From: Oscillospiraceae bacterium
GTDB taxonomy: Bacteria > Bacillota > Clostridia > Oscillospirales > Acutalibacteraceae
Direction: 5' to 3'
DNA: 64,000 nt
Assembly (NCBI GenBank): GCA_015066225.1
Contig: SVOT01000001.1
Location: 62,001 to 126,000, forward strand
Numbering within the stretch: the stretch's first letter is position 1; each line of letters begins with the position of its first letter. Below the pieces are notes generated by a model, which worked only from the letters and a program-made list of their open reading frames with translations, was not told where the DNA came from and searched no databases. Positions 31,569 to 40,047 of this stretch are shown piece after piece. The translations under genes and the position numbers were made by a program.

Positions 31569-33848
31569 ATGAACGGTAACGATATTTTCAATATAAATAG
31601 TTTTCTTACTCCTGATGTTTCCTGTGCACCTGTGTATGTATGGGTGTGGAATGACGTATGCACTGAAGAAATAATAGATGCTCAAATTGAAGAGATGCAA
31701 AGCCTTGGCATAAGAGCATTTTATATTCTTCCCGAACCAAAAGATTTCCGTCCAGACAGTATGCCTACAACTCTTACCCCGAACTATCTTACAGAAGAGT
31801 TTTTTGAGCTTTGTGCATATGCAATTAAAAAGGGAAAAGCACTCAATATGAATTGCTGGATTTATGATGAGGGTGGTTGGCCTTCTGGTAGTGCTTGCGG
31901 TAACGTGACAAAGGTACATCCCGAGTTTTCATTAGTAAATTCAAGCTATCCTGATTTGCTCAACAAAAAAGCAACAGAATATTTTATAGAAATCACCCAC
32001 GAAAAATATTTTTGGGCAATAGGTGAAGATTTCAAAAACTTTGTTAGTGCTGTGTTTACTGATGAACCCAAAGCACCTTTTCATGCTTCTAACAAAGAGT
32101 TAATAGAAAGATATGAAAAGATGTATGGCGAATCAATATTTCCATATCTTCCGTTAATAAAAGGTAAAATTGCTCCAACAGAAGAAAATGTTCATATATT
32201 GCACCGCTGGTATGATTTATGCAGTCGTGCATTCTGTGAGAATTTTCTTCTGCCCTGCAAAAAATGGGCAAATGAAAAGGGGAGTGTTTTTACAGGTCAC
32301 CTTGATGTTGACCATAGTCCCCAAGGCTGTATGAATGGTTGTAACTTCAATCTTATGCGGGCTCTCAGGTGTTTTGATATCCCTGGTGTTGACGTTATAT
32401 GGCGTCAGCTTTACCCTGAAAATAAAATAGATAATAAGAATGATTTTAATGCATATAATGGATTTTTTCCGCGTTACGCTTCATCGGCGGCTGCGCAGAA
32501 TGGCACAAAATTTTCTATGAGTGAAATTTTTGGTGTAGCAGGGGCGAGTGTTTCTTACGATATAATGCGCTACACAGTGGGGTACGGGGCAGTTCGTGGA
32601 ATAAATATTTTCAATCCGTTTAATTTCCCACTTGGAAGAAATGGTCAACTTCTTGCACAGGAGCTACCAATTTTCACAGAAAAGCAACCATTCTGCCGTT
32701 ACCTTAATCAATTTAATCAATATACAGAACGATTATCTTACATAAACTCTCTTGGTGAGCGTGTATATGAAACAGGTCTTTATTATCCTGTCTCCGATTT
32801 TCAGGGTGGCTTGAATTCAGAAGAAATAGCAAAAAAATTTGACTCTCTTGGCAGAACTCTTGAAGATATGCTGGTCGATTTTGATATTGTGGATGACGAT
32901 GTTTTGCAACTTGCAGAAATTAAAAATGGCTGTATATGCATTGGTAATGCAAAATATAAAAATATAATTATTCCGGAGGGCGCATTCATTCCCGAAGCCA
33001 CACAAAAAGCGTTGGATAATTTTGAAAAACAAGGTGGCAGAGTTTCACACGAGCTTTCAAATCTCACACCGGTTGTAAAATCAGATGGTGTTGGTTTACG
33101 CGCTATGCACAGAAAGTTTAATAACGGTGATTTATTAATTCTCTTCAGAGAAACAGGCGAAATCGGGGATTACAGTATTCACTTACAGTCGGCAAAGGGG
33201 TATTTGCTTGACTTGAACAATGGTGAGTTGCAACACATTGAAACTGAAAATGGTGTTTTTAAAATTTCTCTTGCCATAGGCGAAACTGCTGGTGTTTTAC
33301 TGACTGATGAGGTTCTGAAAGCAGAAAATCAGAACCGTTTCAAAGATGAATTTAATATTACAAGTGATTTTACATTCAGAAAAGAAACAGAACTTGTTTG
33401 TGATGAAAACGGATTTGATAATATTAACCGTTCTGAAAAGTCGGTTCCAATAAAACTTGGCGATTGGTCGCAAATTATTGGTAGTACTTATTCCGGTAGT
33501 GGCTTTTATGAAACTCGCTTTTCACTTCCAGCTGAAAAAGTAGGAAAAGAAGCCGAACTCAATTTAGGCGACGTTCATTTTGTTGCTTCTGTATCTTTAA
33601 ATGAATACTATCTTGGTGCAAAATTAGCACCACCATATAAGTTTAAAATACCAACTGGAATTTTAAACGAAAACAATATGCTTAAAATAACTGTTACAAA
33701 TACTTCTGCAAACTGGTATGTTCATACAGATTATTTTAAGAGATGGAAAACAGAAGAATTATCTCAGTATTTTGAGGGTGAAATTGAATATGCAAAAGAT
33801 TTCCTCTCAGGTGGGTTATATGGTCCTGTTACACTTTACACGGAATGA
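31569..33848 (+). CDS. GH106-like glycoside hydrolase (putative rhamnosidase type)
   Basis: 759 residues from ATG 31569; an in-frame ATG at 31560 is less likely because it directly abuts the AAGG site. The N-terminal half is a TIM barrel with WNDVCTEEIIDAQIEEMQS near residue 27, NCWIYDEGGWPSGSACG near 96, AVFTDEPK near 158 and SEIFGVAG near 319; the conserved Glu/Asp in these are candidate catalytic residues. The C-terminal part is a beta-sandwich of the family 2 sugar-binding kind (LGDVHFVASVSLNEYYLG). There is no signal peptide, so it should act on imported oligosaccharides. Assignment to a GH106-like clan is by motif similarity; alpha-L-rhamnosidase activity is a guess. Confidence 0.75.
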   Translation: MNGNDIFNINSFLTPDVSCAPVYVWVWNDVCTEEIIDAQIEEMQSLGIRAFYILPEPKDFRPDSMPTTLTPNYLTEEFFELCAYAIKKGKALNMNCWIYDEGGWPSGSACGNVTKVHPEFSLVNSSYPDLLNKKATEYFIEITHEKYFWAIGEDFKNFVSAVFTDEPKAPFHASNKELIERYEKMYGESIFPYLPLIKGKIAPTEENVHILHRWYDLCSRAFCENFLLPCKKWANEKGSVFTGHLDVDHSPQGCMNGCNFNLMRALRCFDIPGVDVIWRQLYPENKIDNKNDFNAYNGFFPRYASSAAAQNGTKFSMSEIFGVAGASVSYDIMRYTVGYGAVRGINIFNPFNFPLGRNGQLLAQELPIFTEKQPFCRYLNQFNQYTERLSYINSLGERVYETGLYYPVSDFQGGLNSEEIAKKFDSLGRTLEDMLVDFDIVDDDVLQLAEIKNGCICIGNAKYKNIIIPEGAFIPEATQKALDNFEKQGGRVSHELSNLTPVVKSDGVGLRAMHRKFNNGDLLILFRETGEIGDYSIHLQSAKGYLLDLNNGELQHIETENGVFKISLAIGETAGVLLTDEVLKAENQNRFKDEFNITSDFTFRKETELVCDENGFDNINRSEKSVPIKLGDWSQIIGSTYSGSGFYETRFSLPAEKVGKEAELNLGDVHFVASVSLNEYYLGAKLAPPYKFKIPTGILNENNMLKITVTNTSANWYVHTDYFKRWKTEELSQYFEGEIEYAKDFLSGGLYGPVTLYTE

Positions 33849-33908
33849 TGACAGGTTCCGTTGAATGTGTGATAATTAAACAAATTTGAATTTGGTAGTG
33901 AGGTAGAA

Positions 33909-34064
33909 ATGAACGTAGACCTTATTTTGATGTCCGACGATGACATTCTTGAATTTAAGAAAAATATACAATACGCTTTTCAAAACGAAAATGTATTAGC
34001 TTATGCAAAATCATCAGGCAAAGAAATTATATTTAATAGCGATATGGAGCAATTAAAATGTTAA
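33909..34064 (+). CDS. Small protein of 51 residues, unknown function
   Basis: ATG 33909 has TGAGG 5 bases upstream, and the stop overlaps the next start (ATG 34058) by 7 bases, which is typical of translational coupling. The protein begins MNVDLILMSDDDILEFKKNI and ends EQLKC; it is acidic at the front, with no membrane segment. The first 25 residues resemble the N-terminus of some GNAT-type acetyltransferases, so it could be a small partner of, or a remnant linked to, the acetyltransferase that follows. That resemblance is from memory and weak. Confidence 0.6.
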   Translation: MNVDLILMSDDDILEFKKNIQYAFQNENVLAYAKSSGKEIIFNSDMEQLKC

Positions 34065-34585
34065 GTCCAAGAATAGAAACAGACAGACTTATTTTAAGAA
34101 GATATAAAGAAAGCGATATTGATTCCATTTATGAAATCATCACAGATGAAAGATTGTCTAAATATATTAAATATCCCAATTTGACAAAAGACGAAGAATT
34201 GGAATGTATTAAAAAATGGATAAGCGAAGCTGACGAAAACAAATATGAAAAGTGGGTTATGGAATTGAAATCCACGGGTGAAGTTGTCGGTAATATCGAT
34301 GTGAATACCATTGTAAAAAAGCATAATTATTGTAACGTTGGATATACGGTAAGGTATAAATTTTGGGGCAATGGTTACGCTGCCGAAGCATTAAACGCAG
34401 TTACAGATCACTTGTTGAATAATCGTGATTATTATTTGGTTGAATGTTCGTGTAACGAACTTAATGTGCAATCATTTAGAGTAATGGAAAAAGCGGGATT
34501 TATAAAAGATGGATATATTTCTAACAGACGATTAAATAAAGATGGGAAATATTCCGGCGTCGTTTATTATAGTAAATCAAAATGA
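34058..34585 (+). CDS. RimJ/RimL-type GNAT acetyltransferase
   Basis: 175 residues. RIETDRLILRRYKESDID at the start and the VQSFRVMEKAGFIKDG segment near 142 are typical of the RimJ/RimL group, which acetylates protein N-termini, aminoglycosides or small amines. The acetyl-CoA loop is VRYKFWGNGYAAEAL near residue 99. It is coupled to the 51-residue protein upstream. The substrate is unknown. Base use is AT-rich, like the surrounding accessory stretch. Confidence 0.88.
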   Translation: MLSPRIETDRLILRRYKESDIDSIYEIITDERLSKYIKYPNLTKDEELECIKKWISEADENKYEKWVMELKSTGEVVGNIDVNTIVKKHNYCNVGYTVRYKFWGNGYAAEALNAVTDHLLNNRDYYLVECSCNELNVQSFRVMEKAGFIKDGYISNRRLNKDGKYSGVVYYSKSK

Positions 34586-34620
34586 GAAAACCCGTTTGAA
34601 TTTTTGACACACGCACCTGA

Positions 34621-34649
34621 TTGTAAATTCAGGTTATGTATGATATAAT
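34621..34649 (+). promoter_or_regulatory. Promoter C, upstream of the phosphoesterase-MFS-GH127 operon
   Basis: -35 TTGTAA (34621-34626), 17-base spacer ending ATGTATGA, -10 TATAAT (34644-34649), 41 bases before ATG 34691. Third member of the look-alike set. Confidence 0.8.
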
Positions 34650-34690
34650 CAAAACGTACATATTGTATCAGTTGAAAGGAGAGTAAATCT

Positions 34691-35950
34691 ATGGCAGGAG
34701 AAAAGCATAAAAAAGGAAAGAGAGTTATACTTGGAGTTGTTGTTGCAATCATTATTGTTGCAGCTCTGGTTACAGTGCTTAATTATTGTGCAGTACAAAA
34801 CCTTTTGGAAAAAGGAAATTCATACAACAAGGTTGAATTTAAAAATCAGCTTTCACCCGAAAAGGATGAAAACGGAAATTGGTGTTTTACAACCGATGGT
34901 GATTTCAAGGTAATGCACTTGACAGACATTCATATTGGCGGCGGTTTTATGTCGAAATCTGTGGATGAAAAAGCTCTTAATGCAGTTGCTGCTATGGTAA
35001 CAAGGGAAAAACCTGACCTTGTTATTGTAACGGGTGACATTGCTTTCCCTGTGCCTTATAGTGCGGGTACTTTCAATAATCACAGCGGCGCAAAGGCGTT
35101 TGCAAATCTTATGGAAAATCTCGGCGTTTATTGGGATGTTACTTTCGGTAATCACGACGCTGAAGCTTATTCGTACTTTGACAGAGAAGCAATGGCAGAG
35201 TTTTACTCTGATGAAGAATATAAGTATTGTCTTTTTCAGCCGGGGCCCGAGGATGTTGACGGTTACGGAAATCACACTATTGAAGTAAAAAACTCAAAGG
35301 GCGTTATTACTCAGGCTTTGATACTCATTGATTCTCAGGCTTATGTGAAGGATAATATCATTGAAAGCATCAAGGGTACATATGATAATATTCATCCTAA
35401 TCAGGTTCAGTGGTACGAAGATGAAATCAACCGTATGAACGCTGAAAACAAAGCTATCAGCAAAAATGCTGTACCCGTAAAATCTCTCGCATTCTTCCAC
35501 ATTCCTCTTGTTGAAATGCTTGACGGGTGGAATGAATTCAAGGAGAATGATTACAAAGATACTGATGATTTTAAATTTATCGAAGGCGTTATGGGTGAGG
35601 GCGGCAAGGTTGTTTACTGCGGCCTCGGAGAAGATGACATGTTTGAAAAGATGATTGAGCTTGACTCAACAAAAGCTATGTTCAACGGTCACGATCATCT
35701 TAACAGTGCTACTTTTGAGTATAAAGGAATTCAGTTCAGTTACGGTTACAGCATAGACTATTTTGCCTATTCAGGTATTGATAAGCTTGGCTCACAGCGA
35801 GGATGTACAATGGTAACCTGTAAACCCGATACGTCATTTAAAATAGATAAATACAATTACTATTCAGACAGATATGATCTTGAGGGATTTAGCCGTGAAA
35901 AGGTCACAATGCAGTTTGAAGATGTAACAATTCAGCCGGTAACTGAATAA
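34691..35950 (+). CDS. Membrane-anchored metallophosphoesterase
   Basis: 419 residues: a basic N-terminus (KHKKGKR), one membrane helix (about 12-33) and an outward-facing calcineurin-like domain. Metal motifs in order are LTDIHIGGG near residue 77, VTGDIAF near 115, FGNHDAE near 154, FFHIPL near 264 and NGHDHLN near 335. The domain resembles the purple acid phosphatase-like SIA1 group of fungi and bacteria. GAAAGGAGAG precedes ATG 34691. It is the first gene of an operon with an MFS permease and GH127, so it may remove phosphate from a sugar or lipid-linked substrate before uptake; that is inference. Confidence 0.85.
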   Translation: MAGEKHKKGKRVILGVVVAIIIVAALVTVLNYCAVQNLLEKGNSYNKVEFKNQLSPEKDENGNWCFTTDGDFKVMHLTDIHIGGGFMSKSVDEKALNAVAAMVTREKPDLVIVTGDIAFPVPYSAGTFNNHSGAKAFANLMENLGVYWDVTFGNHDAEAYSYFDREAMAEFYSDEEYKYCLFQPGPEDVDGYGNHTIEVKNSKGVITQALILIDSQAYVKDNIIESIKGTYDNIHPNQVQWYEDEINRMNAENKAISKNAVPVKSLAFFHIPLVEMLDGWNEFKENDYKDTDDFKFIEGVMGEGGKVVYCGLGEDDMFEKMIELDSTKAMFNGHDHLNSATFEYKGIQFSYGYSIDYFAYSGIDKLGSQRGCTMVTCKPDTSFKIDKYNYYSDRYDLEGFSREKVTMQFEDVTIQPVTE

Positions 35951-35985
35951 GTGTTCGGATATATTGTTCAAAAGGGTTAGTAAAT

Positions 35986-37389
35986 ATGATTAAAGAAAAA
36001 CTCAGCAAAAAGAATTGGTTTATAATCACTCTTTTCTGCTTTATGGGTGGTATAGCGTGGAATACTGAAAATATGTATTTCAACACCTTTATCACCAATG
36101 AAATATATGCCGATGTGTCACAGGCGGCTATCCTCGGTTCTATGGAAGCAACAACTGCGGTAGCCCGTATGGTAGCTCTTTCTGCTGTAGCTGCGGTTGT
36201 TACAACATTTATAATGGGTGCCCTCAGCGATAAACTGAAAAACCGCAAGATGTTTATATCTGTTGGTTACATATTGTGGGGTATTGTTACCGCAATGTTT
36301 GGTTTCATTACAAAAGAAAACGTAGCAAATCTTTTTAATCTTACAGATGAAGCAAGAATTCTCGGCACTACAGTGTGGTTTGTTATTCTGATGGATATTG
36401 TAATGACTTTTATGGGCTCCACCAGTAACGATGCCGCTTTTCAGGCTTGGGTAACAGATGTTACCCTACCAAAACAAAGACCTTTTGTTGAAACTGTGTT
36501 ATCTGTTGTGGGTACTGTATCCTCCTTTGCGGTGACAGGTGTCGGCACATTTGCGCAGGCCGGTACTATTACTTACAAGGTTTTCTTTGCGGGCCTCGGT
36601 TTTGTAGTAACCTTGTGCGGTATTCTCGGTCTGTTCCTTATCAAAGACCCGCCGCGTACTGCACAGATTGAAAGCTCTTCAAATTATTGGTCAGACCTTT
36701 TTTACGGCTTCAGACCGTCTGTTATAAAGACCAATGCAAGACTATATTTGTCTCTTGTTTCGTTCTGCTTTGCAATAATTGCATTCCAGGTTTTCTATCC
36801 ATATCTTCTTACATATATTCAGTATGTTGTTATCCCCGATAACGGCGGTGTCAGCAATATTCTGAAGCCATCTGTAATAATTACTGCTGTGGTTATCGTT
36901 GCGTTGCTCCTTTTCTGCATAGTAAAACTACTCAAACTTTCAGTTGAGAAAAAAGGTATTTGCCTTGTGCTGGGTGTCGTTGTAATGACATTGGGCTTTT
37001 TGTTGCTTTCAACTAGCACAAGTATCTATATTATTCTCTTAAGCTTATTGCCGGTTGTTCTGGGTAATGCTCTTGTAAATATTCTTTTCGGTGCCGCTGT
37101 CAAGGACTTTATTCCCGAAGGCAAGGCGGGTCTTTTCCAGGGTATAAGAATGATATTCTCAGTACTTCTTCCTATGGTTATAGGCCCCGTTATCGGTGAT
37201 ATGGCTTGCCAGAAAGCTGCACAGACTATTATCAATGAAGTCGGTGCAGAGGTAATAGTTCCTGCCAAGAATATGTTCCTTTGGGCGGGTGTAGTCTGTA
37301 TATTTGCACTGCCTCCTCTCTATTTCCTTATTAAAAAAGGTTTTGATATTAAAGAGAGTAAAGCTTCGGAAAATGAGATTGTTGCTTGA
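35986..37389 (+). CDS. MFS transporter, SLC45/sugar-permease type
   Basis: 467 residues with about 12 hydrophobic segments. GGIAWNTENMYFNTFI near residue 22 and the GALSDKLKNRKMFISVGY loop near 78 resemble the SLC45/GPH-like branch that moves di- and oligosaccharides. The middle loop is short, and the C-terminus is charged (KESKASENE). AAGGG lies 12 bases before ATG 35986. The next gene, GH127, begins 10 bases after the stop, which points to uptake of an arabinofuranose-containing oligosaccharide. Confidence 0.85.
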   Translation: MIKEKLSKKNWFIITLFCFMGGIAWNTENMYFNTFITNEIYADVSQAAILGSMEATTAVARMVALSAVAAVVTTFIMGALSDKLKNRKMFISVGYILWGIVTAMFGFITKENVANLFNLTDEARILGTTVWFVILMDIVMTFMGSTSNDAAFQAWVTDVTLPKQRPFVETVLSVVGTVSSFAVTGVGTFAQAGTITYKVFFAGLGFVVTLCGILGLFLIKDPPRTAQIESSSNYWSDLFYGFRPSVIKTNARLYLSLVSFCFAIIAFQVFYPYLLTYIQYVVIPDNGGVSNILKPSVIITAVVIVALLLFCIVKLLKLSVEKKGICLVLGVVVMTLGFLLLSTSTSIYIILLSLLPVVLGNALVNILFGAAVKDFIPEGKAGLFQGIRMIFSVLLPMVIGPVIGDMACQKAAQTIINEVGAEVIVPAKNMFLWAGVVCIFALPPLYFLIKKGFDIKESKASENEIVA

Positions 37390-37399
37390 GGTGAAAAAT

Positions 37400-39220
37400 T
37401 TGAATAAATGGAGCTTTTACACATCAAAAGAGATAAAACCTGAGGGTTGGCTTCGCCGTCAGTTGGAAATACAAGCAGAGGGCTTAAGCGGTAACCTTCA
37501 TAAAATATGGCCTGACATTCGCGATAGTGCATGGATTGGCGGTAATCGAGAAGGCTGGGAAAGAGTTCCTTACTGGCTGGACGGCTTCATCCCTCTTGCA
37601 TATCTTCTGGAAAATGAAGAGATGATTGCAACTGCAAAGAAATATGTTGATGCCATTATTGCTGCGCAGGAGGATGATGGTTGGATTTGTCCTTGCAAAA
37701 AGGAAGAAAGAGCAAAATATGACACATGGGCAATACAGCTTATCTGTAAAACTCTCAAGGTTTACTACGAATGCTCCGGAGACGAAAGAATTCCCGATGT
37801 TATTTACAGAGTACTAAAAAACTATTACGAGATGCTTAAAAGCGGAGAAAGTAAGCTGTTTAAATGGGCAAAATTCAGGTGGTTTGAGACATTTGTTTCG
37901 CTCAATTTTTTGTATGAAAAATATAATGAGGAATGGATAAAGGACCTTGCAAAGATAATAAAGGAGCAGGGCTTTGACTATAATGCTGTAACTGAATCAT
38001 GGAAAAAGCCAAGTCACAACTGGCTGAGAAAAACCCATATAGTAAACATCGCCATGATGCTAAAAAGTGAAGCAATTTCTCACAATTTGTTAGGTGAAGA
38101 ATATACTGACAAGGCAGAAAAGCTCCGCGAAATTCTCGACCGTTATAACGGAACGGCTTTTGAGGGCTTTACAGGTGACGAGGTGCTTTCAGGTCTTGAT
38201 CCAACCAGAGGCACTGAATGCTGTGCTGTGGTGGAGCAGATGTATTCATATGAAGAGCTTTTTGCCCACACAGGTGATAGCAAGTGGGCAGAACGTCTTG
38301 AGATTCTTGGCTTCAATGCTCTTCCTGCCACACTCAGCGAGGATATGTGGACCCATCAGTATGTTCAGCAGGTGAATCAGATTGCCTGTCAGAAGACGAT
38401 GATTATGGCTCCGTGGAGTACAAACGGCCCTTATGCACATACATTCGGGCTTGAGCCGAATTTTGGGTGTTGCACAGCCAATTTTAATCAGGGCTGGCCT
38501 AAATTTGCACTTTCAGCATTTATGCATAATGGTGACACAATAATTAATTCCGTTATGCTGCCCTCTGTTTTGAATGATGGTGATATAACAATCAGACTTG
38601 AAACAGATTACCCGTTTAAAAATAAAATGTACTATTACATAGATGCAAAAAAGGATTTTTGCTTTGTAATCCGTATTCCTTCTTTCGCGAAGAATCTTAA
38701 AGTGAACGGTAACTCTGTAGAGACTAAGGATCTGGAGCTTGCAATTAAACAGGGCAAAACAGAAATCGAGCTGGAATTCGATGCTTTACCTTTTTTAAAA
38801 GAAAGACCTAACAGTCTTTATGCTTTGCAGTTTGGCTCATTGCTTTTCTCAGTTCCGATTGACTATGAAAAACAGATGCGCGAATATATAAAAAAAGGTG
38901 TGGAACGCAAATTCCCATATTGCGACTACCAGTTTTTTCCCAAAACACCTTGGAACTATGGTTTTTCAAGTGATGATTTTGAAATTAATTATCAAATAAT
39001 AGGAAATGTTCCGTTTTCACAGAATAAACCTCCAATAACTATAAAGGCAAAAATGCAGCAAATCAATTGGGGCCTTAAATTCCCATACAGAAGCATTGCA
39101 AGAAAAACACCGAAATCAAGAGTTCCGATAACTGATGTGCGGGAAATAGAGCTTTGCCCATACGGTTGTGCAAAACTTCGTATGACAGAAATGCCGGTTC
39201 TTGATAAAAAGAATCGTTAA
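37400..39220 (+). CDS. GH127-family glycosidase (beta-L-arabinofuranosidase type)
   Basis: 606 residues starting at TTG 37400, which has GAGGTG 6 bases upstream; the nearest in-frame ATG codons lie inside the MFS gene and lack a ribosome site. The family core (formerly DUF1680) is an (alpha/alpha)6 barrel: WIGGNREGWERVPYWLDG near residue 44, the zinc site E273-x-C275 (in GTECCAVVEQ) and the pair C357-C358 (in NFGCCTANFNQGW), where one Cys is the nucleophile in the characterised enzyme HypBA1. The C-terminal part is beta-rich. There is no signal peptide, so it acts in the cytoplasm. Related families (GH146, GH142) share the fold. Confidence 0.88.
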   Translation: MNKWSFYTSKEIKPEGWLRRQLEIQAEGLSGNLHKIWPDIRDSAWIGGNREGWERVPYWLDGFIPLAYLLENEEMIATAKKYVDAIIAAQEDDGWICPCKKEERAKYDTWAIQLICKTLKVYYECSGDERIPDVIYRVLKNYYEMLKSGESKLFKWAKFRWFETFVSLNFLYEKYNEEWIKDLAKIIKEQGFDYNAVTESWKKPSHNWLRKTHIVNIAMMLKSEAISHNLLGEEYTDKAEKLREILDRYNGTAFEGFTGDEVLSGLDPTRGTECCAVVEQMYSYEELFAHTGDSKWAERLEILGFNALPATLSEDMWTHQYVQQVNQIACQKTMIMAPWSTNGPYAHTFGLEPNFGCCTANFNQGWPKFALSAFMHNGDTIINSVMLPSVLNDGDITIRLETDYPFKNKMYYYIDAKKDFCFVIRIPSFAKNLKVNGNSVETKDLELAIKQGKTEIELEFDALPFLKERPNSLYALQFGSLLFSVPIDYEKQMREYIKKGVERKFPYCDYQFFPKTPWNYGFSSDDFEINYQIIGNVPFSQNKPPITIKAKMQQINWGLKFPYRSIARKTPKSRVPITDVREIELCPYGCAKLRMTEMPVLDKKNR

Positions 39221-39275
39221 ATTATACAATGCATATATAACTAAACCAAGTTAATTCGTTTTTTGAGGATTTGGG

Positions 39276-40001
39276 ATGAATAATTTTTTTGACACGGCTT
39301 TGAGCTTTGCTTTCCCGGTCAGGTGTAAATATTGCGGAAGAGTTATTAAGCTCGATGAAGAAATCTGCCCCGAGTGTGAAAAAACTCTTAAAAGGGTAGT
39401 CGGCAAGGTTTGTCTGAAATGTGGCTGTGAAAAGGACCGTTGTAATTGCAAGAAAAAGCGTATTTTCTACAAGGCTGTTGTGGCGCCTCATTATTATGAC
39501 AGCTCGGCACGCTATGCTGTGTGGAATTTGAAATTCAACGGCTTCAGAGAATTTTCGGAAATACTTGCAGAAGATATGCTTTTGACATATAAAGAACACT
39601 ACAGCGAGCTGGATTTTGATTTTTGCACGTTTGTGCCAATGAATAAAAAGAGCCTTAGGGAATGTGATTTCAATCACGCCGAGGCGATTGCTTCTGAACT
39701 TTCGGTTCTTACGGGGCTTGAATGTGTGAGTGTTCTTGAAAAAATTTTTGAAACACGAACACAGCATAAATTGTCTGAAACTGAGCGTTCAGGTAATTTG
39801 CTTGGCGCTTTTTCTGTTATTGATAATACTGTCGTTGACGGTAAACGTATTTTACTTTGCGACGATGTTAAAACGACCGGCGCTACGCTTAACGAGTGTG
39901 CAAAAACACTTTTGATTGCAGGCGCCGCTGAGGTGTATTGCATAACTGCACTTGTTACAGGTAAAAAGAGGTCGTCTGAAGAAAAAAATACTTTACAATA
40001 A
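39276..40001 (+). CDS. comF: ComF-family phosphoribosyltransferase-like protein
   Basis: 241 residues. The N-terminal zinc ribbon has two Cys pairs, CKYCG and CPEC, plus a further Cys cluster, CLKCGCEKDRCNC. The C-terminal half is a type I PRTase fold with the PRPP loop ILLCDDVKTTGATL near residue 191. ComF proteins take part in DNA uptake and in handling single-stranded DNA, although many gut Clostridia keep comF without known competence. It stands after the GH127 gene, without obvious link to it. The start ATG 39276 has TTGGGAT upstream, a weak ribosome site. Confidence 0.9.
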   Translation: MNNFFDTALSFAFPVRCKYCGRVIKLDEEICPECEKTLKRVVGKVCLKCGCEKDRCNCKKKRIFYKAVVAPHYYDSSARYAVWNLKFNGFREFSEILAEDMLLTYKEHYSELDFDFCTFVPMNKKSLRECDFNHAEAIASELSVLTGLECVSVLEKIFETRTQHKLSETERSGNLLGAFSVIDNTVVDGKRILLCDDVKTTGATLNECAKTLLIAGAAEVYCITALVTGKKRSSEEKNTLQ

Positions 40002-40019
40002 TAAAATGTGTGATAAAAT
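39992..40019 (+). promoter_or_regulatory. Promoter candidate for the TIM-barrel gene at 40048
   Basis: -35 TTTACA (39992-39997), 16-base spacer ending ATGTGTGA, -10 TAAAAT (40014-40019). The -35 lies in the 3' end of comF. Confidence 0.5.
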
Positions 40020-40047
40020 AAAGTTATAAATTATCGGAGGTTTTAAT

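Noticed and set aside
37304-37399. Upstream start of the GH127 gene inside the MFS gene
   Set aside because: This would add 32 residues that only mirror the MFS coding sequence; TTG 37400 has a good ribosome site.
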